Source: Candidatus Iainarchaeum sp. (lineage in GTDB: Archaea; Iainarchaeota; Iainarchaeia; Iainarchaeales; JAAZKV01). Taken from it: a stretch of 40,703 bases of DNA. The notes beneath the pieces were generated by a model. The model was not told where the DNA came from, made no database searches, and saw nothing but the letters and a program-made list of their open reading frames with translations. This document shows positions 25,021-31,210 of the stretch, in pieces. How positions within the stretch are numbered: position 1 is the first letter of the stretch; each line of letters begins with the position of its first letter. Made by a program: the position numbers and the translations under genes. The stretch covers positions 1-40,703 of the forward strand of contig JABHJM010000075.1 in assembly GCA_018691995.1 (NCBI GenBank), given 5' to 3'.

Positions 25021-25086
25021 ATGAAAAACTACAAACCAAAAACAACCAACTCTTTCCCGTGTGCAATTCTGGTAAAGGGGATTTTT
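25021..25086 (+). repeat. Cassette repeat 9, last copy
   Basis: Left arm ATGAAAAACTACAAACC, core at 25061-25081 reading GTGCAATTCTGGTAAAGGGG, so the G-run is partly decayed. No further copy is seen to the right; chromosomal-type genes follow. It closes the array. Confidence 0.8.
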
Positions 25087-25344
25087 TTAAAACACTTTTC
25101 ATATAAAACACCATTTTTTTTACAAAAGCTTTATATACTACATAACCCTTATTATTGCAAACTGTGTAAAAACACAGTAAAAGTCCAAAGAATTAGGGTT
25201 TTTTGGCTCCTGACACACAAGAGCTAATTGTTAGAAATCTTAATTTTTTATACATAATTGGTTTGCTTTTTAGAAAGTAAAACAATAATAGTGATTTAGG
25301 ACATAATAGGATTGCCTTAGAAATAAATTGGAGGGAATGATAAC
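25087..25344 (+). promoter_or_regulatory. Promoter and long leader of the gene at 25345
   Basis: TTTATATACTA at 25130-25140 predicts a start near 25160. Just there is CTGTGT-AAAA-ACACAG (25162-25177), itself enclosed by AACCCTTATT (25144-25153) and AATTAGGGTT (25191-25200), followed by a T-run. The remaining leader is about 145 bases and ends in a strong GGAGGG. No gene seen in it. It could be a regulatory leader or a small RNA gene. Confidence 0.4.
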
Positions 25345-25704
25345 ATGAGTTTAATAACAATGACATTTGCCAAAAGCGAATCAAAAATAGCAAACTCTAT
25401 CGGCCAAGGTAAAATTAAAGTCCTAAAGACAGATAAATTTTATGGAGATGATGGAATATGTGTTATTGGCAAACTTATAGAAGGAGCAGTATCAAAACAT
25501 ATGAACATTTGCGGCAAAAGCGGACAAGTGACAACAGTTGAATCAAAATACGGAGATCATTCTTGTACTCACCAAGGAGCACAAGTATTATTGATGATTG
25601 ATGGACTTGAAAAAGAAGATTTAAGTGTTGGAGAAGAAATATCTTTTGAAATGGAAAAAATTGCACAACCTATAAGACCACGTGGAAAATTAATAATCGC
25701 ATAA
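25345..25704 (+). CDS. Stand-alone translation-factor domain-2-like beta-barrel protein, 119 residues
   Basis: Residues about 20-105 (IGQGKIKVLKTDKFYGDDG to the segment around LSVGEEISFE) look like the beta barrel that forms domain 2 of EF-Tu/EF-1A-type GTPases, without any GTP-binding domain. Small archaeal proteins of this kind exist but their function is not clear. Two Cys occur in the barrel (NICGKSG, HSCTHQG) and could bind a metal. The start is fixed by GGAGGG about ten bases upstream. It is the first non-cassette gene after the array. Confidence 0.7.
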   Translation: MSLITMTFAKSESKIANSIGQGKIKVLKTDKFYGDDGICVIGKLIEGAVSKHMNICGKSGQVTTVESKYGDHSCTHQGAQVLLMIDGLEKEDLSVGEEISFEMEKIAQPIRPRGKLIIA

Positions 25705-25760
25705 GTGAAAAAAAATCTTATACGCGAAGGTTTAAATTAGCTTAAAGCATAAATAGTTGC

Positions 25761-26291
25761 ATGTTTGTTTTAAAAGAAAAATTTTTCTATTTATCAAAAA
25801 ATAATACAACAGATGAATATTTGCGCATTGCTGTTTATGCAACTCTATTATTTTTAATTCCAATATTTCTTGGACACCAATTAATTGTTGGGGTTGTTGT
25901 AAATGCACTACTTATAATGAGTGCTCTTGAACATTCAATTAAAAAAATGGCCATACTTTGTTTATTGCCTTCACTAGCAGTTGTTTCAACCGGATTTTTA
26001 TTTGGGACTCTTACTTCATTCTTATTGCTAATGTTACCTTTCATTTGGATTAGTAATTTTATTATTGCATTTATTAGTAAGAAATTGTTTATTTCCAAAG
26101 GAAAAAATTATTTCCTTTCAATAACTTTTGCTTCAATTGCAAAAACCATTTTTCTTTTTGTAAGTGTTACTATTTTATTTGTACTTGGACTAGTGCCTCT
26201 AATATTTTTAACAGCATTTGGAATATTACAATTAATAACTGCAGAAAGCGGAGCAATAATCGTTGGGTTTTTAAAACTAAGGAAACAGTGA
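25761..26291 (+). CDS. Uncharacterised membrane protein, 176 residues, five to six transmembrane segments
   Basis: Hydrophobic segments at about 22-40, 43-58, 64-85, 87-108, 120-145 and 147-168 with few charges. The size and compactness recall S-components of ECF vitamin transporters, but I see no substrate signature, so that is only a suggestion. ATG at 25761 follows a TTTAAATTAG TATA-like element by about 25 bases, a leaderless start. The ZIP transporter gene follows after six bases, so the two are probably one operon. Confidence 0.8.
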   Translation: MFVLKEKFFYLSKNNTTDEYLRIAVYATLLFLIPIFLGHQLIVGVVVNALLIMSALEHSIKKMAILCLLPSLAVVSTGFLFGTLTSFLLLMLPFIWISNFIIAFISKKLFISKGKNYFLSITFASIAKTIFLFVSVTILFVLGLVPLIFLTAFGILQLITAESGAIIVGFLKLRKQ

Positions 26292-26297
26292 TAGATA

Positions 26298-27038
26298 ATG
26301 ATTCTCGAATTAACATTTTTTCTCATAGTTACTGCATTAGTTTCTCTTGTTGGAGCAATAACAATTAGCATCAAAAGAGAAAAACTTAACAATTACCTTG
26401 ATTTGCTAGTTGCTCTTTCAGTTGGAGCACTATTTGGAGGGGCATTTTTACATTTAATTCCTGAGTTAGCTCACGAAGGGCATTTAGGCGAAGTCGCAAT
26501 TTATATCCTTGGAGGAATAATGCTATTCTTTGTTCTTGAAAAATTTGTTTTCTGGCACCATTGCCATAAAAGTGAACACACGCATTTGTGCTTTTCTTAT
26601 ATGAATCTAGTGGGAGATGGATTCCATAATTTTCTAGATGGAGTATTATTAGCAGCTGCTTTTCTCGTAAGTATTCCGCTTGGAGTTGTAACTGGAATTG
26701 CGATTATCTTACACGAATTACCACAAGAAGTTGGTGATTTTGGAGTTTTACTAGCTGGAGGATTTAGTAGAAAAAAAGCACTAGTAGCTAATCTATTAAT
26801 TTCTTTAACCGCATTTATCGGAGCAGGTGTCGCTTTACTTTTTAATACATTTATTGAAGGAGCTATTCCAATATTGGTTGCAATAACTGCAGGTGGATTT
26901 ATCTACATTGCAGGAACTGATCTTATTCCAGAATTACATAAAAATCCTGAGATGAAAAAATCTATTTTACAATTGATTTTCATCATAATTGGAATTGCTG
27001 CAATGTTTGCATTGTTGTTTTTAGAACATGCCCACTAA
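26298..27038 (+). CDS. ZIP-family divalent metal transporter, 246 residues
   Basis: Eight-helix ZIP layout. The early helix carries GALFGGAFLHLIPE. The metal-binding helix IV has GDGFHNFLDG and helix V has LHELPQEVGDFG, the binuclear metal-site signatures of the family (H-N-x-x-D and H-E-x-P-x-E). A His-rich loop (WHHCHKSEHTH) lies between helices III and IV. It likely moves Zn2+ or Fe2+/Mn2+ across the membrane. It overlaps the convergent hydrolase gene by four bases. Confidence 0.92.
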   Translation: MILELTFFLIVTALVSLVGAITISIKREKLNNYLDLLVALSVGALFGGAFLHLIPELAHEGHLGEVAIYILGGIMLFFVLEKFVFWHHCHKSEHTHLCFSYMNLVGDGFHNFLDGVLLAAAFLVSIPLGVVTGIAIILHELPQEVGDFGVLLAGGFSRKKALVANLLISLTAFIGAGVALLFNTFIEGAIPILVAITAGGFIYIAGTDLIPELHKNPEMKKSILQLIFIIIGIAAMFALLFLEHAH

Positions 27039-27655
27039 CTAGTCGGTTTTTCAAAAGTAATTCCATTTTTTTCATTATAATCTTTTACTTTTTTATGAAT
27101 TAGGTCCATTGTTTCTTTGCTTGGACGAAGATGTGCATTACTAAGAGCTTTTGCAAGTGTTGCGCTTTTCCCACCATAATTATGTCCCGGCCACACAGGA
27201 ATATCTTGTGGAAGTTCGAATAAAGATTGCAATGATTGTTCTAACTCTTCTTCATTACCACCATATGTTGTTGTGCCTACTCCACTAACAAACAAAGTGT
27301 CTCCAGTAAATAGATTCCCTTCAATTAGAAAGCAAACACTATCAAATGTGTGCCCTGGAGTAAAAATAACCTCTATTTTTAGCCCAATAACGCTAAATTT
27401 GCTCTGCTTTTGGAAGTCACTGAATACTTTTAATGGAACTTTCTTTTTAGCATAGTATTCAACATTTTCAATATGATCTGGATGTGCATGTGTAATAAGT
27501 TGTAACACTGGTTTTAACGAATGTTCTTTTAAGTAAGCATCAATAATTTGCTTTGAACCTGTTGGATCAATCAAAATACATTCTTTATTTTCATTAATTA
27601 TAACATATGTATAATTATTATCAAATCCGCCAACATTAAGTTGTTCTATTTTCAT
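27035..27655 (-). CDS. Metallo-beta-lactamase-fold hydrolase (glyoxalase II-like), 206 residues
   Basis: Motif THAHPDH places H56, H58, D60 and H61 in the HXHXDH metal site; later ligands are in FTPGHTFDS, FTGDTLF and WPGHNYGG. This is the glyoxalase II/YcbL-type branch, cytosolic, probably a thioester hydrolase of unknown substrate. I chose the ATG at 27655 (MKIEQL), which sits about 25 bases after an AAGTATTTATTTC TATA element on the minus strand, consistent with a leaderless message; a TTG at 27673 is also open. Confidence 0.9.
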   Translation of the reverse strand: MKIEQLNVGGFDNNYTYVIINENKECILIDPTGSKQIIDAYLKEHSLKPVLQLITHAHPDHIENVEYYAKKKVPLKVFSDFQKQSKFSVIGLKIEVIFTPGHTFDSVCFLIEGNLFTGDTLFVSGVGTTTYGGNEEELEQSLQSLFELPQDIPVWPGHNYGGKSATLAKALSNAHLRPSKETMDLIHKKVKDYNEKNGITFEKPTS

Positions 27656-27737
27656 TACAAAACTAGTGTACAAAAGAAATAAATACTTGTTTTCTACATA
27701 ACAATAGGTTTTTATTTAACAAAATTATAATAAAGTA

Positions 27738-28211
27738 ATGGGACTAAAAATAAAAATTATAATAATTGTAATAATACTAATAATTGGATTTATTGGAGGA
27801 TTATATTATGCTGGAGTATTTGACGAAGGTGGAATAGCAAAACTCATTATTGGTGGAGACGATGTTAGTACTAATTTTTTAAGTGAAGAAGAAAAGAAAG
27901 TAGCAGAAGAGTGTACTGATCCCGCTTGTTTATTTGAAAATTTTAATGATGAATGTGAAGTATCATATGGATTCATCCCAGTAGAAGAACAAGAAATGTT
28001 ACTATACATGGAAATCGCTGGTAAAAAAGAAGAGAAGTGTGTGATGAATATTAGATTAGAAGATGCAAACGGTCCAGCAGCTTTTGCAAAAGGACTTGAT
28101 GCAACTTGTCTTATTGCTCCAGAAGATGTTAATGGGATTGAAGAAAACTTTGACATGGACGCTATGAATTGTGAAGGGCCATTGTACGAAGCAGCAAAAC
28201 TTGCGCAATAA
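27738..28211 (+). CDS. Membrane-anchored extracytoplasmic protein, 157 residues
   Basis: An N-terminal hydrophobic helix (about 4-25, IKIIIIVIILIIGFIGGLYY) is followed by an acidic domain with six cysteines (CTDPACLF, NDECEVSYG, KCVMNI, TCLIAP, NCEGPL), probably disulfide-bonded outside the cell. No family recognised. TTTTTATTTAAC about 25 bases upstream of the ATG gives a leaderless promoter. It is followed by the tRNA-Asp transcription unit. Confidence 0.82.
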   Translation: MGLKIKIIIIVIILIIGFIGGLYYAGVFDEGGIAKLIIGGDDVSTNFLSEEEKKVAEECTDPACLFENFNDECEVSYGFIPVEEQEMLLYMEIAGKKEEKCVMNIRLEDANGPAAFAKGLDATCLIAPEDVNGIEENFDMDAMNCEGPLYEAAKLAQ

Positions 28212-28218
28212 CAAGAGA

Positions 28219-28226
28219 TTTATAAA
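28219..28226 (+). promoter_or_regulatory. TATA box upstream of the tRNA-Asp region
   Basis: TTTATAAA predicts transcription starting near 28248, about 85 bases before the tRNA, leaving room for an upstream RNA segment. Confidence 0.5.
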
Positions 28227-28247
28227 TGCTTTTGATAAAATTTTCTT

Positions 28248-28333
28248 TATTGGTGAGCAAAAGCAAATCAAATTATTAGGGCTACCAAAGGTGCCCAATT
28301 TTAGTGTAGGTTTTGTCCAAAGACAAAAAGTAC
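28248..28333 (+). ncRNA. Candidate small RNA segment upstream of tRNA-Asp
   Basis: Between the TATA box and the tRNA are two tidy hairpins: GGGC-T-ACC paired with GGTGCCC (28279-28296, one bulged T) and TTTTGTC-CAAA-GACAAAA (28311-28328). No protein frame is seen. I do not find convincing C/D boxes. It could be a structured 5' leader trimmed during tRNA maturation or a separate RNA. Low confidence. Confidence 0.3.
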
Positions 28334-28334
28334 T

Positions 28335-28407
28335 GCCTCGATAGTCTAGTGGTTTAGGATTCACCCCTGTCACGGGTGAGACTCGGGTTCAAGTCCCGGT
28401 CGAGGCG
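28335..28407 (+). tRNA. tRNA-Asp (anticodon GTC)
   Basis: Acceptor GCCTCGA pairs with TCGAGGC; anticodon arm CACCC-CTGTCAC-GGGTG with GTC; T-arm CGGG-TTCAAGT-CCCG; discriminator G at 28407, no encoded CCA. 73 bases, no intron. Confidence 0.97.
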
Positions 28408-28450
28408 CTTTATTCTTTTAAAAAATTAGAGTTTAAATTAAAAAAAATAA

Positions 28451-28519
28451 TCAAAGTTCAATTATTTTATCAAAGAATTGAACAACTGTTTCAATAAATT
28501 CTTCTTTTGAATGTTTCAT
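28451..28519 (-). CDS. Possible 22-residue peptide downstream of the prepilin operon
   Basis: A short frame from ATG at 28519 to TGA at 28451 encodes MKHSKEEFIETVV and nine further residues, an amphipathic helix pattern. It lies just after the terminator-like hairpin. There is no independent support. Confidence 0.15.
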   Translation of the reverse strand: MKHSKEEFIETVVQFFDKIIEL

Positions 28520-28525
28520 TATTAG

Positions 28526-28552
28526 AAAAACATCGCTTATTGTGATGTTTTT
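28526..28552. terminator. Terminator-like hairpin at the end of the prepilin operon
   Basis: AAAAACATC and GATGTTTTT form a nine-pair stem around a nine-base loop, with T-runs on both strands. The stop codon of the last prepilin gene lies in the loop. It fits a bidirectional terminator between the leftward prepilins and the tRNA-Asp unit. Confidence 0.5.
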
Positions 28553-28701
28553 GTTTTTTGAGAAAGAGTGTGAATAAATTTTTCAACCGCTTTTTCATTA
28601 TTATAAACTCCAAGAGTTGTTAGGGAATCAAAAATTACAACTGCAACAATTACTTCTAAAGTGAAAGCAAATCCTTTATTTGAAAACTTTAAGAATTGCA
28701 T
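28537..28701 (-). CDS. Short prepilin-like protein, 54 residues
   Basis: The frame encodes MQFLKFSNKGFAFTLEVIVA followed by VVIFDSLTTLGVY and a polar tail. A basic leader ending in Lys-Gly, then a hydrophobic helix with Glu near its start, is the type IV prepilin pattern; here Glu is at +6 after the Gly. GGGGTGA lies five bases before the ATG. The gene overlaps the end of the upstream pilin gene by 26 bases. It is a fourth pilin-like gene of the operon, possibly a minor pilin with a very short exposed part. Confidence 0.75.
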   Translation of the reverse strand: MQFLKFSNKGFAFTLEVIVAVVIFDSLTTLGVYNNEKAVEKFIHTLSQKTKTSQ

Positions 28702-29158
28702 TTGCTTCACCCCCATAATAAATTACTCTTTCAATTACAATTATTTCTTTATCACTTGGAACATTTACCCCAAAAGAAAAATCTTTTGAATCATCTACTG
28801 AATTAATTGATAAATTAAAATCATATTTATTTAATGCAAGTGCTTCTTTTGCATTATTATAATCTAGTTGTAAAAATTGGATTACTTTTTCTTCATCAAT
28901 AATGTTTGCTCTTTGTGCAAGACCAATTATTTCAACATTGTTAACATCCCAATCAATCGGGTAACCATTTGTTTTTAGAATTGAATCAAATGCTTGCCCA
29001 GAATAAATTCTCATTTCACTATAAGTAAAATCATCTATTGCTACAGCAAGATTACTCATTGGCAATTGTCTTAGAACAACAAACATCAATAAAAAAATTA
29101 TTAATGCAATTAAAACATCGTAACTTGAAACTTGTCCTTTGGAAAATATTTTTTTCAT
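28676..29158 (-). CDS. Pilin-like protein with class III signal peptide, 160 residues
   Basis: N-terminus MKKIFSKGQVSSYDVLIALI: a basic leader, KGQ cleavage region, then a hydrophobic helix (IALIIFLLMFVVL), the archaeal class III prepilin signature. The remaining 120 residues are the extracellular part, with no family assigned. The start overlaps the end of the preceding gene by four bases. Third gene of the leftward prepilin operon starting at 29923. Cleavage would need an EppA/PibD-type peptidase, not seen in this window. Confidence 0.85.
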   Translation of the reverse strand: MKKIFSKGQVSSYDVLIALIIFLLMFVVLRQLPMSNLAVAIDDFTYSEMRIYSGQAFDSILKTNGYPIDWDVNNVEIIGLAQRANIIDEEKVIQFLQLDYNNAKEALALNKYDFNLSINSVDDSKDFSFGVNVPSDKEIIVIERVIYYGGEANAILKVFK

Positions 29159-29544
29159 TGGAAAAACCTCACAACCCCATTGTTATCAATTACAACTTCG
29201 CCAACAACAAGATTTACATCATTTGTTTTAGCAATAAAATAACAAAATTGTTCATTCACTTTCACAATTTTTTCTGATGCAAAAACACTTGTGTTATAAT
29301 CTAAATAATATGTTGCATGTACTCCTTTTCCTTCGGTGTACACTTGACTTATTAAATGTGAAAATTTTAAACAAGAATTTTTTTCCAAAAAAGTTACTTC
29401 TGCAATCTCTGAAGTAGAATTAATTAAACTTGCTTGAACCAATACTATTCCAAAAAAAACGAGCACTATAAAAATTGCAATAAGTGTTTCCACTGAAACT
29501 TGGCCAGAATTTTTTCTAAATTCAAATAATAAAAACATTAACAT
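29155..29544 (-). CDS. Pilin-like protein with class III signal peptide, 129 residues
   Basis: The leader MLMFLLFEFRKNSGQVSVET is followed by LIAIFIVLVFFGIVLVQA; SGQ-V-S-V-E with Glu at +5 from the Gln region is the class III motif. The ATG at 29544 overlaps the upstream gene by 23 bases; a second ATG two codons in is equally possible. The exposed domain carries two cysteines (SCLKFSH, FCYFIAK). Second gene of the prepilin operon. Confidence 0.83.
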   Translation of the reverse strand: MLMFLLFEFRKNSGQVSVETLIAIFIVLVFFGIVLVQASLINSTSEIAEVTFLEKNSCLKFSHLISQVYTEGKGVHATYYLDYNTSVFASEKIVKVNEQFCYFIAKTNDVNLVVGEVVIDNNGVVRFFQ

Positions 29545-29923
29545 CCCCGTTAATATTTTTTACAAGCACTTTATGAGTACCAATAACAATAGGAATGTTT
29601 CCAAAAACATTTGTATCCACAAAAACAGTACTCTTACTATCAACTCCAAAAGAATTTATGTGGGTTACTATTTGAGTATTATTAAATTCAATGCTAGTGA
29701 CATTTGATGGAATTACAAAATCAACTGCAATACTATTTCCATTCCCTAAATAATAAACATTGTTTATTGTATCTGCAAGACTTTTTGTAGATGATTTGAA
29801 TTGACTAGATGAAATTGTTTCATTATAAACCATAAATGCATACCCTGAAAGAAATGCAACCAAAGTTAACAACACTCCAATTAATACCATGTATTCAATT
29901 GCAACTTGGCCTCGTTTATTCAT
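29522..29923 (-). CDS. Pilin-like protein with class III signal peptide, 133 residues
   Basis: N-terminus MNKRGQVAIEYMVLIGVLLT is a textbook class III prepilin signal (RGQ-x-x-x-E then a hydrophobic helix). The exposed part is beta-rich with no cysteines. The TATA-like element GAATTAAATATTTG lies about 25 bases before the ATG on the minus strand, so the operon 29923-28537 starts leaderless here. Probably a structural or minor subunit of an archaeal pilus or adhesion filament. Confidence 0.88.
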   Translation of the reverse strand: MNKRGQVAIEYMVLIGVLLTLVAFLSGYAFMVYNETISSSQFKSSTKSLADTINNVYYLGNGNSIAVDFVIPSNVTSIEFNNTQIVTHINSFGVDSKSTVFVDTNVFGNIPIVIGTHKVLVKNINGDVNVFII

Positions 29924-29989
29924 GCATTTAGTAATGATTTCAAATATTTAATTCTATGTAAATTAATCTTTAGACCTTCTTTTTAGGAA

Positions 29990-30217
29990 TTATTCATTAA
30001 TTAGTTTATGTCTGTGTTGTTCTGATTCAATAGCTTTTATTTTTCTGTGTAAAATACCAAGATCATGAGTTAATTGTTTTATATCAATATTAATATCATG
30101 TTCATATTCTTCATCACAAAGTTTGAGTTTTTTTCTTCGTTCGTAGTTTTTTTCAAGATTATCTTTTTGTCTTTTTAACCTGTCATATTCAAGTTTTAAC
30201 TCACTAAGTTCTTCCAT
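29990..30217 (-). CDS. Small coiled-coil protein, 75 residues
   Basis: Highly charged and helical throughout (LSELKLEYDRLKRQKDNLEK), a likely coiled coil, with a His-rich end (EQHRHKLINE). No family recognised. I chose the ATG at 30217, about 25 bases after a CTATTTTTAAG element on the minus strand; a longer frame would run into the divergent methyltransferase promoter. Divergent from the gene at 30270. Confidence 0.7.
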   Translation of the reverse strand: MEELSELKLEYDRLKRQKDNLEKNYERRKKLKLCDEEYEHDINIDIKQLTHDLGILHRKIKAIESEQHRHKLINE

Positions 30218-30269
30218 GATAAAGTAAGAATTAGAACTTCTTAAAAATAGAAAGCCTTCCAATCTTACT

Positions 30270-31145
30270 ATGAAACAAACATATTTTCCATTTGAATTTG
30301 TTAGTAAGTACAAAAACTACTGTGGAAAGGAGTGGGGTGACTTTTTTAGTGCAATTAAGGTCAAACAACCCAAATCCTTTTGGATTAATGCAAAAAAATC
30401 TAATCCTAGTGAAATAGAGTCTTTCCTTAAGACAAAGAGTATTCCCTTCAAGAAATATCCTTTTTCCGAGTATGCTTATTTTATTGATTATAAAAGGCCA
30501 GGAGATTTAGTTATTTTTAAAAAAGGAAAGATTAGCATGCAAGCAAAAGCTGCAATGCTTCCTGTTTTAGCACTTAATCCAACTAAAAAAGATTATGTGT
30601 TGGATGCTTGTGCAGCCCCAGGAATGAAAACAATACAACTAAGCAATATGGCAAAAGAAGTTGTGGCGGTCGATGTTAATTCAACAAGAATAAAGAGTTT
30701 GCTACATAACAAGTTTGCTTATGATTTAAAAAATGTTGAAATAAGACGAAACGATGTTCGAAATATAAAAGAAAAATTTGATAAAATAATGCTTGATGCT
30801 CCATGTTCAAGTGAGGGCTTGGTCCGTAAACGTAAAGAAGCTCTTAAAGATTGGAATAAACAATTAGTTCAACGTAAAGCCAAAGCACAAAAAGATTTAA
30901 TTTTATCTTGTTTTGATATGTTAAAACCAAATGGAGAAATGATTTATTCAACTTGTTCATTTGCACAAGAGGAAAATGAAGATATTATAAATTTTTTACT
31001 TGAAAAAAGAGATGCAAAAATATTACCAATACAATTTGAAGGAATCAAAATTCGAGAAAATAGACAATGTCCGGGGTGTGTTCGACTTTGGCCACAAGAC
31101 AATGATACCCAACAATTTTTTATTGCAAAAATAAGAAAACTCTAA
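30270..31145 (+). CDS. RNA m5C methyltransferase, NOL1/NOP2/Sun family, 291 residues
   Basis: SAM-binding motif I appears as VLDACAAPGMKT. Motif IV is LDAPCSSEG with C179, and motif VI is YSTCSFAQEEN with catalytic C229: the two-cysteine arrangement of RsmB/NSUN enzymes. The C-terminal CPGCVRLWPQ also fits the family. It methylates cytosine-5 in rRNA or tRNA; the target cannot be told from sequence alone. The N-terminal 80 residues form the usual ferredoxin-like RNA-binding part rather than a PUA domain. Confidence 0.93.
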   Translation: MKQTYFPFEFVSKYKNYCGKEWGDFFSAIKVKQPKSFWINAKKSNPSEIESFLKTKSIPFKKYPFSEYAYFIDYKRPGDLVIFKKGKISMQAKAAMLPVLALNPTKKDYVLDACAAPGMKTIQLSNMAKEVVAVDVNSTRIKSLLHNKFAYDLKNVEIRRNDVRNIKEKFDKIMLDAPCSSEGLVRKRKEALKDWNKQLVQRKAKAQKDLILSCFDMLKPNGEMIYSTCSFAQEENEDIINFLLEKRDAKILPIQFEGIKIRENRQCPGCVRLWPQDNDTQQFFIAKIRKL

Positions 31146-31210
31146 TTTAGTTAGTATTTGACCTAACTAAAAAACAACATATTTATATATGATGAATCTA
31201 ATGTATTTTC

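Noticed and set aside
14481..25086. CRISPR array as an explanation for the repeats
   Set aside because: Copies are about 0.5-2.5 kb apart, separated by whole genes, and no cas genes are visible.
25021..25227. A 68-residue protein gene starting in the last repeat
   Set aside because: It is the repeat's micro-frame extended by chance through AT-rich leader sequence and the TATA box; its length is not shared by other copies.
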